Assembly (NCBI GenBank): GCA_023259315.1
Contig: JAHFQL010000020.1
Span: 1 to 14,398, forward strand
DNA: 14,398 bases
Direction of reading: 5' to 3'
Source of the DNA: Candidatus Woesearchaeota archaeon
GTDB taxonomy: Archaea; Nanoarchaeota; Nanoarchaeia; Woesearchaeales; GW2011-AR4
Shown here: positions 1 through 7,823 of the stretch, one piece after another
Layout: every line of letters begins with the position of its first letter
Numbering within the stretch: position 1 is the first letter of the stretch
Translations under genes and position numbers: made by a program
The notes under the pieces: model-generated
What the model was told of the DNA's origin: nothing
Databases searched by the model: none
What the model saw: the letters and a program-made list of their open reading frames with translations, nothing else

Positions 1-1500
1 TTTCTCCAATTGCTCAGCATAATTTGGCCTTTTAGGCTCAACCCATTTGCGACCGTCTTTTTCTATCAATTTATTTGCTTTCTGTGGGCCCCATGTTCCT
101 GCAGGATAAATATTTAATTTTAATTTTTTAATATTGTTTAAAATCACATCAACAATTTTCCATGCATTCTCAACCTCGTCCCATCGCGTGAACAGAGTCT
201 GGTCGCCAATCATCACATCGTAAAGTAGCCGCTCATAAGCCTCCGGAGAATTTGGACCAAATTTGCATTCATGGCAAAAATCCATATTAACATTATCAAT
301 TATAACTTTGTTGCCAGGAACTTTTGCATTGAACTGCAACGTTATTCCTTCGTATGGCTGAACCCTTATTATCATCATATTTTTTTCAACAGAAGATTTT
401 GAAAACAAGCCAAAAGGAGCATCTTTGTACACAATCGCAATTTCGGTTGATTTGTCCTTTAGCCTTTTTCCCGTCCTCAAATAAAATGGCACATTTCTCC
501 ACATCTTGTTGTTTATCTCGAGCTTTTTTGCGGCATAAGTCTCTGTGCTGGAATTTTTTTCAACTTCTGGCTCATCTCGGTAAGAAACAACTTTTTTTCC
601 ATCAACAATTCCGCTTGTGTACTGCCCTATGACAATATTTTTTCCCAAGTCTCTTAATTTTGAAATAGATTTTAGCACTTTCACTTTTTCATTTTTCACA
701 TCATCAGCGCTCATGGTTTTAGGCGCATTCATCCCAACCAAACTCAACAATTGCATCATATGGTTTTGCATGACATCCCTTAATGCGCCGAATTTATCAT
801 AATAATCACCTCTTCCTTCAATACCAAGATTTTCTGCTACAGTAATCTGGATGTGGTCAATATGCCCTTTGTTCCATAACGGCTCGAAAATGCTGTTTGC
901 AAATCTCAACACTAAAAGATTCTGCACAAGCTCTTTAGCCATGTAATGGTCTATCCTGTAAATCTGCTTCTCGTTAAAAACTCCCCTTATGGACTCATTA
1001 AGCATTTTAGCGGATTTCAAATCATATCCAAAAGGCTTCTCAAACATCACTCTGTTGTATTTTTCTGAACCTGAATTCTTTTCAGCAAGCCTGAATTTTT
1101 TCAGATTCTCGATTATGATTCCAAAAAAAGAAGGCGGAACAGCCAGATAAAAAATCCGCTCGCAACTCCCGCACGCTTCTCCAGAAATGCTTTCGATTAT
1201 ATTTTTCAGTTTTAAATAATCATTTGAGTTTGAAAATTCAAGCTGGACATATATCATCCTTGACATTAACCTGGACAGAATATCGTCTTTAACTCTGACC
1301 CTTGAAAATCTTCTTATTGATTCAGATGCCGCGCTTTTATATTGCTCGCTGGTTTTTTCTTTTCTTGCTATGCAAACAACCCTGAAATTTTTCTTTAGCT
1401 GGCCTTCCTGCTCCAGAAAATATAACGCTGGCAATAGCTTTCTGTTTGTTAAGTCCCCTGTCGCGCCAAATATCGACAATATGCAATAATGCTCCTTCAT
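1..1500 (-). CDS. zwf: glucose-6-phosphate dehydrogenase (3' end cut by window edge)
   Basis: Oxidises glucose 6-phosphate to 6-phosphogluconolactone with NAD(P)+, the first step of the oxidative pentose phosphate pathway, in the cytoplasm. Five hundred codons are present without a stop. The nucleotide-binding motif GATGDL is at residues 12-17, FEKPFG at 153-158, the substrate-binding signature RIDHYMAKE at 182-190, and RDVMQNH at 241-247, whose His247 matches the family's catalytic base. The last visible residues (WGPQKANKLI and a few dozen after) match the usual C-terminus, so only a few residues should be missing beyond position 1. The ATG at 1500 overlaps the glk stop as ATGA, so the two genes are probably co-transcribed and translationally coupled. 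I saw no frame break in several checked stretches. The gene is bacterial in type; most archaea lack it, so transfer from bacteria is likely but not shown here. Confidence 0.95.
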   Translation of the reverse strand, partial: MKEHYCILSIFGATGDLTNRKLLPALYFLEQEGQLKKNFRVVCIARKEKTSEQYKSAASESIRRFSRVRVKDDILSRLMSRMIYVQLEFSNSNDYLKLKNIIESISGEACGSCERIFYLAVPPSFFGIIIENLKKFRLAEKNSGSEKYNRVMFEKPFGYDLKSAKMLNESIRGVFNEKQIYRIDHYMAKELVQNLLVLRFANSIFEPLWNKGHIDHIQITVAENLGIEGRGDYYDKFGALRDVMQNHMMQLLSLVGMNAPKTMSADDVKNEKVKVLKSISKLRDLGKNIVIGQYTSGIVDGKKVVSYRDEPEVEKNSSTETYAAKKLEINNKMWRNVPFYLRTGKRLKDKSTEIAIVYKDAPFGLFSKSSVEKNMMIIRVQPYEGITLQFNAKVPGNKVIIDNVNMDFCHECKFGPNSPEAYERLLYDVMIGDQTLFTRWDEVENAWKIVDVILNNIKKLKLNIYPAGTWGPQKANKLIEKDGRKWVEPKRPNYAEQLEK

Positions 1501-2555
1501 TTTAGCAATTTTGCTCCGGCAAATCCTGCGCCCAATAATCCAATGCTCAGGTCGGAAATTAAGTTTATTGGCATCTTTTTTAAAATATATGCGCCATCAT
1601 GGCTTTGCTCAAAGATACTGATAAATTTCCTGCCAAAAATATCCTTATTCTTTGTAGCTATGCCTCCGGCAATAAAAATGCCGCCTAAAGAAAGGCCATC
1701 AAGAGACATGTCTCTTGCGAATTTGGCGTAATTGTTCCTGAATATTTCAAATACAGCTTTGCTTGTTTTGTCATTTTTCCTGTACTTGGATATTAATTCA
1801 GAATTGCATGAAGATTTATCAATCTCTTTTGTATATTTTGTATTTCTGAATTTTCCGCTTTTTCTTAAATATAAATAAATATTTTTTAGCCCTGGCCCGG
1901 AAAGAACCTGCTCGTAAGACACACTTTGCCTTATTTTATTGCGCCTCTTAACGAATTCTATTAATTTGATTTCATCTTCTGTTTGCGCAGGAAAATCAAT
2001 ATGGCCCGCCTCAGACGCAATCGGCTTGTAAAATTTCTCTTCTTTATCATAAACCAACAATGTTTTTCCAAGCCCTGTTCCAGCACCTATGACTAATATG
2101 TTTGATTTTGGAATTTTTATTCCTTTTTTTATTGTAATGTACTGATTTTTTTTGATTATATTTATTCCATAACCTATCGCCTCAAAATCATTGATGAATA
2201 TAATTTTTTTTAATCCAGTTTTTTTGGCAATGCTTTTGCTGCTTAAATTCCAGTTTAATTTTGTTATTCTTGCCTGCTTTTTGCCATTTGATACGACACC
2301 AGCAACGCCAAAGCATGCTTTGACTATGCTTATTCTATAATCCTGCTTGATTGAATTTAAAACTTCGTTAACTGCATCATGCAAATTTTTTATTTCATTG
2401 CTTTTAAAATTGAATCCGGCAATCAATTCCGGAATATCTTTCTTTATCCCAAAAAAGCCAAAACTGGAATTTGTGCCGCCGATGTCGGCTGCTAGGGTAA
2501 GCTCATTGTAAATATTTTTATTGAACTTTTTATACTGTTTTTTGATGTAGCGCAT
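1497..2555 (-). CDS. glk: bacterial-type glucokinase
   Basis: ATP-dependent phosphorylation of glucose to glucose 6-phosphate, feeding the zwf product encoded directly downstream. The protein is 352 residues, slightly longer than the usual roughly 320 of the Glk family. The phosphate-binding motif DIGGTN is at 24-29; INDFEA at 121-126 contains the probable catalytic Asp123; an adenosine-motif-like GAGTGLGKT is at 157-165; SEAGH at 181-185 and VLSGPGL at 217-223 are typical of the Glk family rather than of ROK sugar kinases. The extra length is a basic stretch of about 20 residues before the ATPase core. There is no later ATG before DIGGTN, so the start at 2555 was kept, and it lies about 26 bp from a TATA-like box. 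Archaea more often use ADP-dependent or ROK glucokinases, so a bacterial origin is likely (inference). Confidence 0.92.
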   Translation of the reverse strand: MRYIKKQYKKFNKNIYNELTLAADIGGTNSSFGFFGIKKDIPELIAGFNFKSNEIKNLHDAVNEVLNSIKQDYRISIVKACFGVAGVVSNGKKQARITKLNWNLSSKSIAKKTGLKKIIFINDFEAIGYGINIIKKNQYITIKKGIKIPKSNILVIGAGTGLGKTLLVYDKEEKFYKPIASEAGHIDFPAQTEDEIKLIEFVKRRNKIRQSVSYEQVLSGPGLKNIYLYLRKSGKFRNTKYTKEIDKSSCNSELISKYRKNDKTSKAVFEIFRNNYAKFARDMSLDGLSLGGIFIAGGIATKNKDIFGRKFISIFEQSHDGAYILKKMPINLISDLSIGLLGAGFAGAKLLK

Positions 2556-2577
2556 ATACTGCCTAGTTACATTGGTA

Positions 2578-2585
2578 TTTTTATA
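2578..2585 (-). promoter_or_regulatory. TATA-box promoter of glk-zwf
   Basis: On the minus strand this reads TATAAAAA, centred about 26 bp before the glk ATG at 2555, the spacing expected for an archaeal TATA box with transcription starting at or next to the start codon. No Shine-Dalgarno precedes the ATG. Confidence 0.55.
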
Positions 2586-2602
2586 GTTATTGTTTAATAA
2601 AC

Positions 2603-2610
2603 TTTATTAA
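2603..2610 (+). promoter_or_regulatory. TATA-like promoter of folC
   Basis: TTTATTAA, centred about 27 bp before the folC ATG at 2633, fits a leaderless archaeal transcript. It lies back to back with the glk TATA box within a 77-bp divergent intergenic region. The preceding GTTTAATAAAC at 2592-2602 is a perfect palindrome around its central A. Confidence 0.45.
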
Positions 2611-2632
2611 CATCTTATCCTTTACTTTTATC

Positions 2633-3826
2633 ATGAATCATAAAAAAATATTAAAGTATCTTTACAGCCTTGAAAGCCCTGAAATAAAGCTTGGGCTTGA
2701 TGCTATACAATTGCTGCTTGATAAAATTGGAAACCCAGAAAAGAAATTAAAATGCATTCATGTGACCGGCACCAATGCAAAGGGAAGCGTTTGCGCGATG
2801 CTGTTTTATGCCCTTAAAGAAGCCGGCTACAAAGTCGGACTGTACACTAGCCCGCACTTAAAAATGTTTAATGAAAGGATAAGAATAAATGATAAGTTTA
2901 TCACAGATAAGGAAATTGTCGAATATTTTCTGAAGGTTAAGCAACACATCACAAATCAAAGTTTTTTTGAAATAACAACAGCAATGGCACTGCTATATTT
3001 TGGTGGAAAAAATATTGATTTCGCTATTTTGGAAGTTGGGCTGGGCGGCAGGCTGGACGCCACTAATGTTGTAACGCCATTAGTTTCTGTAATTACAAAT
3101 GTCGGATTGGAGCATACAGAGCTGCTTGGAAAAACAATCGAGAAAATTGCTTTTGAGAAAGCCGGCATAATAAAGCAAAATGTGCCTGTCGTTACATGCG
3201 CAAAGGGCAAGGCTTTAAAAGTGGTTAGGAAAATTGCGGAGGAAAGAGGCACGTCATTGTTTATTACAAGAAAATATCCGGTTATAAAATTCAAATATTT
3301 GAATGGAGAATTTCAACAAAACAATAAAGACATCACTTTGACCACACTCAACATCCTAAAAAAATTTCATAAAATAAAAATCACTCAAAAACAAATAATA
3401 AATGGACTTAAAAAAACACAATGGCCCGGAAGATTGCAATTTATCTCCAAAAATGTTTTGGTAGATTGTGCGCATAACCACGATGGATTTGAAATTTTGA
3501 AAAAAGAATTATCTATCATAAAAATGCGGAGAAAAATCAAGAATTTTATTTTTGTCGTTGGGATTCAGTCAGACAAAGACTATGGCTCAATGCTAATGAC
3601 AATTCAGCCAATAGTATCAACTCTTGTATTTACAAAATCAAATAATCCGAAAGCAGAATACCCAAAAAATTTATCGCGAGTTTTTAGAATATTTAATAAA
3701 AAACCAATTAAAATAAAAACAACAAAAAACCCGAAAAACGCTTTGGCGTATGCAAAGAAAATCGCTGGAAAAAATGATTTGGTTGTGGTGGCTGGTTCTA
3801 TTTACATGGTTGGGGAGCTTATTTAA
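2633..3826 (+). CDS. folC: folylpolyglutamate synthase / dihydrofolate synthase family (Mur ligase fold)
   Basis: ATP-dependent ligase that adds glutamate to folates (FPGS) and, in bifunctional members, to dihydropteroate. The 397 residues match the family. The P-loop TGTNAKGS is at 45-52, TSPHLKMFNERI at 72-83 is the folate/omega-loop signature, and LEVGLGGRLDATNV (about 133-146) is the conserved central-domain motif. The C-terminal domain includes DCAHN at about 277-281. It stands alone, divergent from glk and 63 bp before purL, which has its own promoter. Its link to the purine genes is biochemical: formyl-folates can donate the purine C8 and C2 carbons. Whether it also has dihydrofolate synthase activity cannot be told from the sequence. 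Confidence 0.93.
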   Translation: MNHKKILKYLYSLESPEIKLGLDAIQLLLDKIGNPEKKLKCIHVTGTNAKGSVCAMLFYALKEAGYKVGLYTSPHLKMFNERIRINDKFITDKEIVEYFLKVKQHITNQSFFEITTAMALLYFGGKNIDFAILEVGLGGRLDATNVVTPLVSVITNVGLEHTELLGKTIEKIAFEKAGIIKQNVPVVTCAKGKALKVVRKIAEERGTSLFITRKYPVIKFKYLNGEFQQNNKDITLTTLNILKKFHKIKITQKQIINGLKKTQWPGRLQFISKNVLVDCAHNHDGFEILKKELSIIKMRRKIKNFIFVVGIQSDKDYGSMLMTIQPIVSTLVFTKSNNPKAEYPKNLSRVFRIFNKKPIKIKTTKNPKNALAYAKKIAGKNDLVVVAGSIYMVGELI

Positions 3827-3853
3827 TAATAAAAAATATTTTACCAAAACCTA

Positions 3854-3861
3854 TTTAAATA
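3854..3861 (+). promoter_or_regulatory. TATA-box promoter of the purLQ-purS-purE operon
   Basis: TTTAAATA lies within the 10-bp palindrome TATTTAAATA (3852-3861), centred about 32 bp before the purL ATG at 3890. Transcription would be expected around 3883-3885, leaving a leader of only a few bases that contains GTGAG but no full Shine-Dalgarno. Confidence 0.5.
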
Positions 3862-3889
3862 AGCATTTCATCCAGAATATTGTGAGAAA

Positions 3890-6235
3890 ATGGGGGATGT
3901 TGACGTAGATCTCATCGATATAAAATCCATGTCTGACACTTCTCTGCAGGAATTTCTAAAGAAAAATGCTATTTCTCTAAGCGTTTTTGAAGCCAGAAAA
4001 GTTGTTGAGTTGATTGGAAGAAATCCAACAATAACAGAGGTCTATATATTTAACACTCAATGGAGCGAGCACAGCTCATATAAAAGCAGCAGAAGCGTGC
4101 TGAAAGCATTGCTGCCGACACAAGCTCCAAATGTAATTCTTGGGCCTGTTGAGGATTCTGGAATAGTGGAACTTGGTTATATAAATGGTGAAAGATATGG
4201 GATTGTTGTGAGCCACGAAAGCCATAATCACCCAAGCCAGGTTGTTCCGTATGAAGGCGCTGCAACAGGAGTTGGAGGAATAATAAGGGACGTTTTATGC
4301 ATGGGCGCAAAAGTAATTGCGATAGCAGACCCATTAAGATTCGGGAACCCGAATGGTAAAAATAAAAACAGAGTGAAGTATATCGCAAATGAAGTTATAA
4401 ACGGAATTGCAGGCTACGGAGATGCTGTTGGCATTCCAAATATCTGCGGCGATATTTACTTCAATGATTCTTTTGATGAGAACTGTCTGGTTAATGTTGT
4501 TTGCTTAGGCATAATAAAAGAAAAGGACATAATCCATAGTTACGCTCCAAAAAATGCAGGAGGTTATGACGTAATTATTATAGGAAAAGCAACAGACAAT
4601 TCTGGATTTGGGGGTGCTGCATTTGCCTCTTTGATTTTAGACGAGAAAGACAGGGAAAGCAATAGGGGAGCAGTGCAGGTTCCTGATCCGTTCCTGAAGA
4701 ATGTTATCATAAGGGCGTCTTACGAAGTTTTCAAAGCTGCAAGGGAAAAAGGCATCGAGCTTGGATTCAAGGACATGGGCGCCGGCGGAATAATGTGCTC
4801 GACATCAGAATTATGCGCTGATTCAGATTTTGGTGCAGAAATAGACTTGAGCAAAGTCAATGTTTCAATTAATAATCTGCCGGCTTACATTATCGCGAAC
4901 TCAGAAACTCAGGAAAGATTTACCTGGATTTGCCCAAGCGAATTCACAAAAACTTTATTGAAAATTTACAATGAGGATTTTGAACTTCCAAACATTAGTT
5001 TAGGGGCAGGCGCATTTGTGATAGGGGCAGTAACAAAAAATCAGGATTATATTTTAAAGCACAACGGCAAGGTCATATGCAATGTTCCAATCAAGGTTGT
5101 GACTCAAGGCATAAAATATGACCGCGAGAAAAAAGCCCCTAAGCGGGATTTTAAGGAGCCAAATCTAAAAGAGCCATCTGATTATAACAAAATTTTCCTT
5201 TCTATTTTGAAGCATCCAAACATTGCAAGCAAAGCTAAAGCATACAAGCATTATGATACAAGCGTGATGGGCAATGCTGTAATAGAAACAGGGTATGCAG
5301 ATGCCGGCGTGATGAAGGCTTCTGATAACAGCATGTTTGGAGTCGCATTAAAAGCAGACTGCAATCCAAAATATTGCAGGATTGATCCTTATTGGGGCGC
5401 TGTAAATGCTACTGCTGAATCAATGAGGAATGTTGCAGCTGTCGGAGCAGTCCCAAGCGCGCTGACGGACTGCCTGAATTATGGAAATCCAGAAAAACCA
5501 GAATCGTTTTATGATTTTTATGAAGGCGTTAGGGGAATTGCAGACGCCGCCAAGAATATTTATTACAAGGGAACAAAATACCCTGTGCCAGTCATATCTG
5601 GAAATGTTAGTTTCTACAATCAATCTGCATCCGGGAAAGGAGTTGACCCAAGCCCTGTTGTTGCCTGCATCGGAGTAATAAAAGATTACAGCAAAGCAAT
5701 AACCATGAAGATTAAGAAGGAAAATTCAACTTTATTCATAATTGGCGAGAGAAAAGATGAACTGGGCGGCTCGGTTTATTACGAATTGAACAATGAAGCT
5801 GGGGCTGTTGTTCCTATAATAGATTTTGAGAAGGAAAGAAACATGATTTATGTAATAATTGACGCAATCAATGCCGGATTGCTGCTTTCCTGCCACGATA
5901 TTTCTGACGGCGGACTGGCAACAACAATATCTGAAATGATTTTAGGCGGAGATTCAGATGGCGAAATAGGGGCAGAAATTAACCTTGATTTTACCGATTT
6001 AAGGCCAGACAAGGCATTGTTTTCCGAAAGCTCCGGCTTTGTTTTTGAGGTTGAGGAAAAGAATATTGAAAAGCTAAAAACCTTGTTTAAGTTCTATAAA
6101 TTTCCTTTGATTGAATTGGGACAAACAAAGGGAAAAAACCTCATAATTACAAAAAGCAACAAGAAAATAATTGATTTGCCGATTTCAAAATTAAAAGACG
6201 CTTGGACAACTGGCTTTGTGGAGGCCCTAGACTGA
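3890..6235 (+). CDS. purL: phosphoribosylformylglycinamidine synthase subunit PurL (small type)
   Basis: ATP-dependent conversion of FGAR to FGAM using ammonia delivered by PurQ; works as a complex with PurQ and PurS. The 781 residues match the small bacterial/archaeal PurL, which lacks a fused glutaminase. WSEHSSYKSS at 58-67, with the conserved His61, and ESHNHPSQ at 110-117 mark the first AIRS-like half. GAATGVGGIIRD (about 123-133) is the first nucleotide-binding glycine motif, and GFKDMGAGGIMCS the end of that half. The second half repeats the fold, with CHDISDGGLATT toward the C-terminus. It is the first gene of the operon. Its TGA shares one base with the purQ ATG. A second ATG at codon 14 could be the true start, since family similarity begins near there, but the promoter spacing favours 3890. 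Confidence 0.96.
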   Translation: MGDVDVDLIDIKSMSDTSLQEFLKKNAISLSVFEARKVVELIGRNPTITEVYIFNTQWSEHSSYKSSRSVLKALLPTQAPNVILGPVEDSGIVELGYINGERYGIVVSHESHNHPSQVVPYEGAATGVGGIIRDVLCMGAKVIAIADPLRFGNPNGKNKNRVKYIANEVINGIAGYGDAVGIPNICGDIYFNDSFDENCLVNVVCLGIIKEKDIIHSYAPKNAGGYDVIIIGKATDNSGFGGAAFASLILDEKDRESNRGAVQVPDPFLKNVIIRASYEVFKAAREKGIELGFKDMGAGGIMCSTSELCADSDFGAEIDLSKVNVSINNLPAYIIANSETQERFTWICPSEFTKTLLKIYNEDFELPNISLGAGAFVIGAVTKNQDYILKHNGKVICNVPIKVVTQGIKYDREKKAPKRDFKEPNLKEPSDYNKIFLSILKHPNIASKAKAYKHYDTSVMGNAVIETGYADAGVMKASDNSMFGVALKADCNPKYCRIDPYWGAVNATAESMRNVAAVGAVPSALTDCLNYGNPEKPESFYDFYEGVRGIADAAKNIYYKGTKYPVPVISGNVSFYNQSASGKGVDPSPVVACIGVIKDYSKAITMKIKKENSTLFIIGERKDELGGSVYYELNNEAGAVVPIIDFEKERNMIYVIIDAINAGLLLSCHDISDGGLATTISEMILGGDSDGEIGAEINLDFTDLRPDKALFSESSGFVFEVEEKNIEKLKTLFKFYKFPLIELGQTKGKNLIITKSNKKIIDLPISKLKDAWTTGFVEALD
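6220..6224 (+). promoter_or_regulatory. Shine-Dalgarno that fixes the purQ start
   Basis: GGAGG inside the 3' end of purL, 10 bases before ATG 6235. It supports that ATG over an in-frame ATG at 6202, which would add 11 residues (MDNWLCGGPRL) without family similarity. Confidence 0.55.
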
Positions 6236-7050
6236 TGTCAAAAAAACCAAATATAGCAGTAATTTATTTTCCCGGCAATAATTGCGAAGAGGAATCTCTA
6301 AATGCTGTGCTTGCTACAGGGATGGGTGGCAAGATTGTAAGATGGAACCAAAAAAAAGACATTGAAAAATTCCATGGCTACATAATTCCTGGCGGCTGGG
6401 GATATGAAGACAGAATAAGGGCGGGAGTGATAATGGCAAAGGACCCTGTTTTTGACATAATAAAAAAAGGTGCGGAAAATGGAAAACCTGTCCTTGGAAT
6501 ATGCAATGGGGCGCAAGCATTAGTTGAGTGCGGAATTATACCGGGATTGAAAAATAAAGTTGAAATGGCACTAGCTCCAAATAAAAATCCGTTGATTAAC
6601 GGTTATTACTGCACATGGCTCCATGTAAAAAGCGTTGAGCATAAAAGCGGTTGCGTTTTCACAAAATTCATTGAAAAAGAACAAGTAATTCCAATTCCAA
6701 TTGCGCATGGCGAAGGAAGGTTCACAACAAAAGACAATGAACTGCTGCAGAAGTTAATTAAAAACAAGCAGATAATTTTTAGGTACTCAACAAAAGATGG
6801 AAAGATTGAAGACAAATTTCCAATAAACCCGAATGGCGCAATGTATAATATTGCAGCAATCTGCAACAAAAAAGGTAATGTGATGGCCATAATGCCACAC
6901 CCTGAAAGAGCATCTTTTATAAGGCAGCTTCCAGACATTACAGACTTGAAAAATAATGCCGCTGGAAAATCTTCAGAGATGGAGAAGCCAGCTCCTGCGA
7001 GATTAATGTTTGATTCAATGAAAAAATATATTGAAGATGGGGTGTTGTAA
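6235..7050 (+). CDS. purQ: phosphoribosylformylglycinamidine synthase, glutamine amidotransferase subunit PurQ
   Basis: Class I glutaminase that hydrolyses glutamine and channels ammonia to PurL. The protein is 271 residues from ATG 6235. PGGWGYEDRIRAG (about 52-64) is the oxyanion-loop region with the PurQ-type GYEDR; the nucleophile Cys90 sits in GICNGAQ; His222 and Glu224 in MPHPERA complete the triad. It is longer than the roughly 225-residue bacterial small PurQ, nearer the longer archaeal forms. The start overlaps the purL stop (TGATG) and has a good Shine-Dalgarno, so the two subunits should be made in a coupled way, which suits a stoichiometric complex. The next gene starts 2 bp after its stop. 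Confidence 0.95.
   Translation: MSKKPNIAVIYFPGNNCEEESLNAVLATGMGGKIVRWNQKKDIEKFHGYIIPGGWGYEDRIRAGVIMAKDPVFDIIKKGAENGKPVLGICNGAQALVECGIIPGLKNKVEMALAPNKNPLINGYYCTWLHVKSVEHKSGCVFTKFIEKEQVIPIPIAHGEGRFTTKDNELLQKLIKNKQIIFRYSTKDGKIEDKFPINPNGAMYNIAAICNKKGNVMAIMPHPERASFIRQLPDITDLKNNAAGKSSEMEKPAPARLMFDSMKKYIEDGVL
7039..7044 (+). promoter_or_regulatory. Shine-Dalgarno supporting the GTG start at 7053
   Basis: GGGGTG lies 8 bases before GTG 7053 and differs from the archaeal consensus GAGGTG at one base. It overlaps the last codons of purQ and supports translation of the small unknown gene from GTG rather than from the later ATG at 7095. Confidence 0.4.
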
Positions 7051-7052
7051 AA

Positions 7053-7355
7053 GTGATTAACACTAGATGGTTCCACTTAAGAAAACATCCGCACATGGAA
7101 CTAGGAGAATTAATGCCGTTGCCGCCTGAAGCAGAAAAAAATTTGGTTGCTATATTAGCTGGAATTATAGCATCAAGAGAAGCTAAGGAGATACATAGAC
7201 TGGCTGGTCAGTACAGATCTATTGCATTGGAGTATCTTGAACCTGGTGTTAATGATAACACAATAAGTAAAAGATACAGAATATTATCAGACTGCATGCA
7301 ACAACACCAATTGGTTAATGAAATTTATGATTATCATAACCCAAGAGCAGCTTAA
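7053..7355 (+). CDS. hypothetical protein inside the purine operon, between purQ and purS
   Basis: I do not recognise this 100-residue protein. It starts at GTG with a reasonable Shine-Dalgarno, 2 bp after purQ and 6 bp before purS, so it is almost certainly co-transcribed with the FGAM synthase subunits. The sequence begins INTRWFHLRKHPHME, basic and histidine-rich, and then looks largely helical: alternating charged and hydrophobic residues through about 25-65 (EAEKNLVAILAGIIASREA) and 70-95. No signal peptide, membrane segment, Cys cluster or nucleotide-binding motif is visible. A shorter form could begin at ATG 7095 (MELGELMPLP). Position alone suggests a link to the PurLQS complex or its control; this is inference. 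An incidental insertion is the alternative. Confidence 0.75.
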   Translation: MINTRWFHLRKHPHMELGELMPLPPEAEKNLVAILAGIIASREAKEIHRLAGQYRSIALEYLEPGVNDNTISKRYRILSDCMQQHQLVNEIYDYHNPRAA

Positions 7356-7361
7356 TTAAAA

Positions 7362-7823
7362 ATGCCAAAAACAATTGAGATGGTTGTAAGCTTGAAAGTG
7401 CCAGATACTACTGCGATAACTGCGCTCCAGACTTTGCAAAAACTGGGATTTAAGAAAATAAAAGAAGTCAAAAGGTCAGAATATTATAAATTCACTATCG
7501 AAAGTGATGAGGTAAATTTCAAAGATAAAATCTCCAAAGTGGATATTCTTGTGAATGCAAACAAGCACTTCTTTGATTTTTCAATGAAGAATGATGGCAA
7601 TGTAAAAATTTTAGTAAAGAATATAAATGATGACGGAAGCGGCTTGCTGTCCACATTAAAAAACAGGCTTGGATTTGACAACATCAAAAAAATTGAAAGG
7701 TATACTCTCTGGAGTTTGATGATTGATGCTGAAGCAAAGGATGCAAAAAAAATCGCGGAAAAATCAGCCCAAGAATTGCTTGTAAATGAAAATTATCAGG
7801 AATACACTATTGATGGTGGTTAA
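7362..7823 (+). CDS. purS: PurS subunit of FGAM synthase, double-length (tandem PurS repeats)
   Basis: PurS is a roughly 80-residue structural subunit that bridges PurL and PurQ. Here the protein is 153 residues and reads as two PurS units. Unit 1 (about 4-74) has an opening strand (IEMVVSLKVPD), the helix LQTLQKLGFKKIKEVKR, and a closing ILVNANKHFFDF. Unit 2 (about 79-151) has VKILVKNINDD, then LKNRLGFDNIKKIERY, and a closing ELLVNENYQEYTI. Both closings match the PurS end pattern LLANPVIEDY. PurS normally works as a homodimer or higher oligomer, so a fused pair could act as a built-in dimer. The start ATG is 6 bp after the upstream stop, and purE begins directly after its TAA. PurS identity is by pattern and operon position; the repeat is my reading of the sequence. 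Confidence 0.85.
   Translation: MPKTIEMVVSLKVPDTTAITALQTLQKLGFKKIKEVKRSEYYKFTIESDEVNFKDKISKVDILVNANKHFFDFSMKNDGNVKILVKNINDDGSGLLSTLKNRLGFDNIKKIERYTLWSLMIDAEAKDAKKIAEKSAQELLVNENYQEYTIDGG

Noticed and set aside
354..802. Two plus-strand ORFs (92 and 61 residues) and one at 1489-1731
   Set aside because: They are antisense to zwf and glk, whose motifs are intact throughout.
2956..3294. 112-residue minus-strand ORF inside folC, and similar antisense ORFs inside purL, purQ, purE, purC and purB
   Set aside because: They are shadows of clearly conserved genes, with no Shine-Dalgarno or TATA placement and no domain motifs.
6202..6234. Eleven-residue N-terminal extension of PurQ from ATG 6202
   Set aside because: It overlaps purL, has no family similarity, and the GGAGG at 6220-6224 serves ATG 6235.
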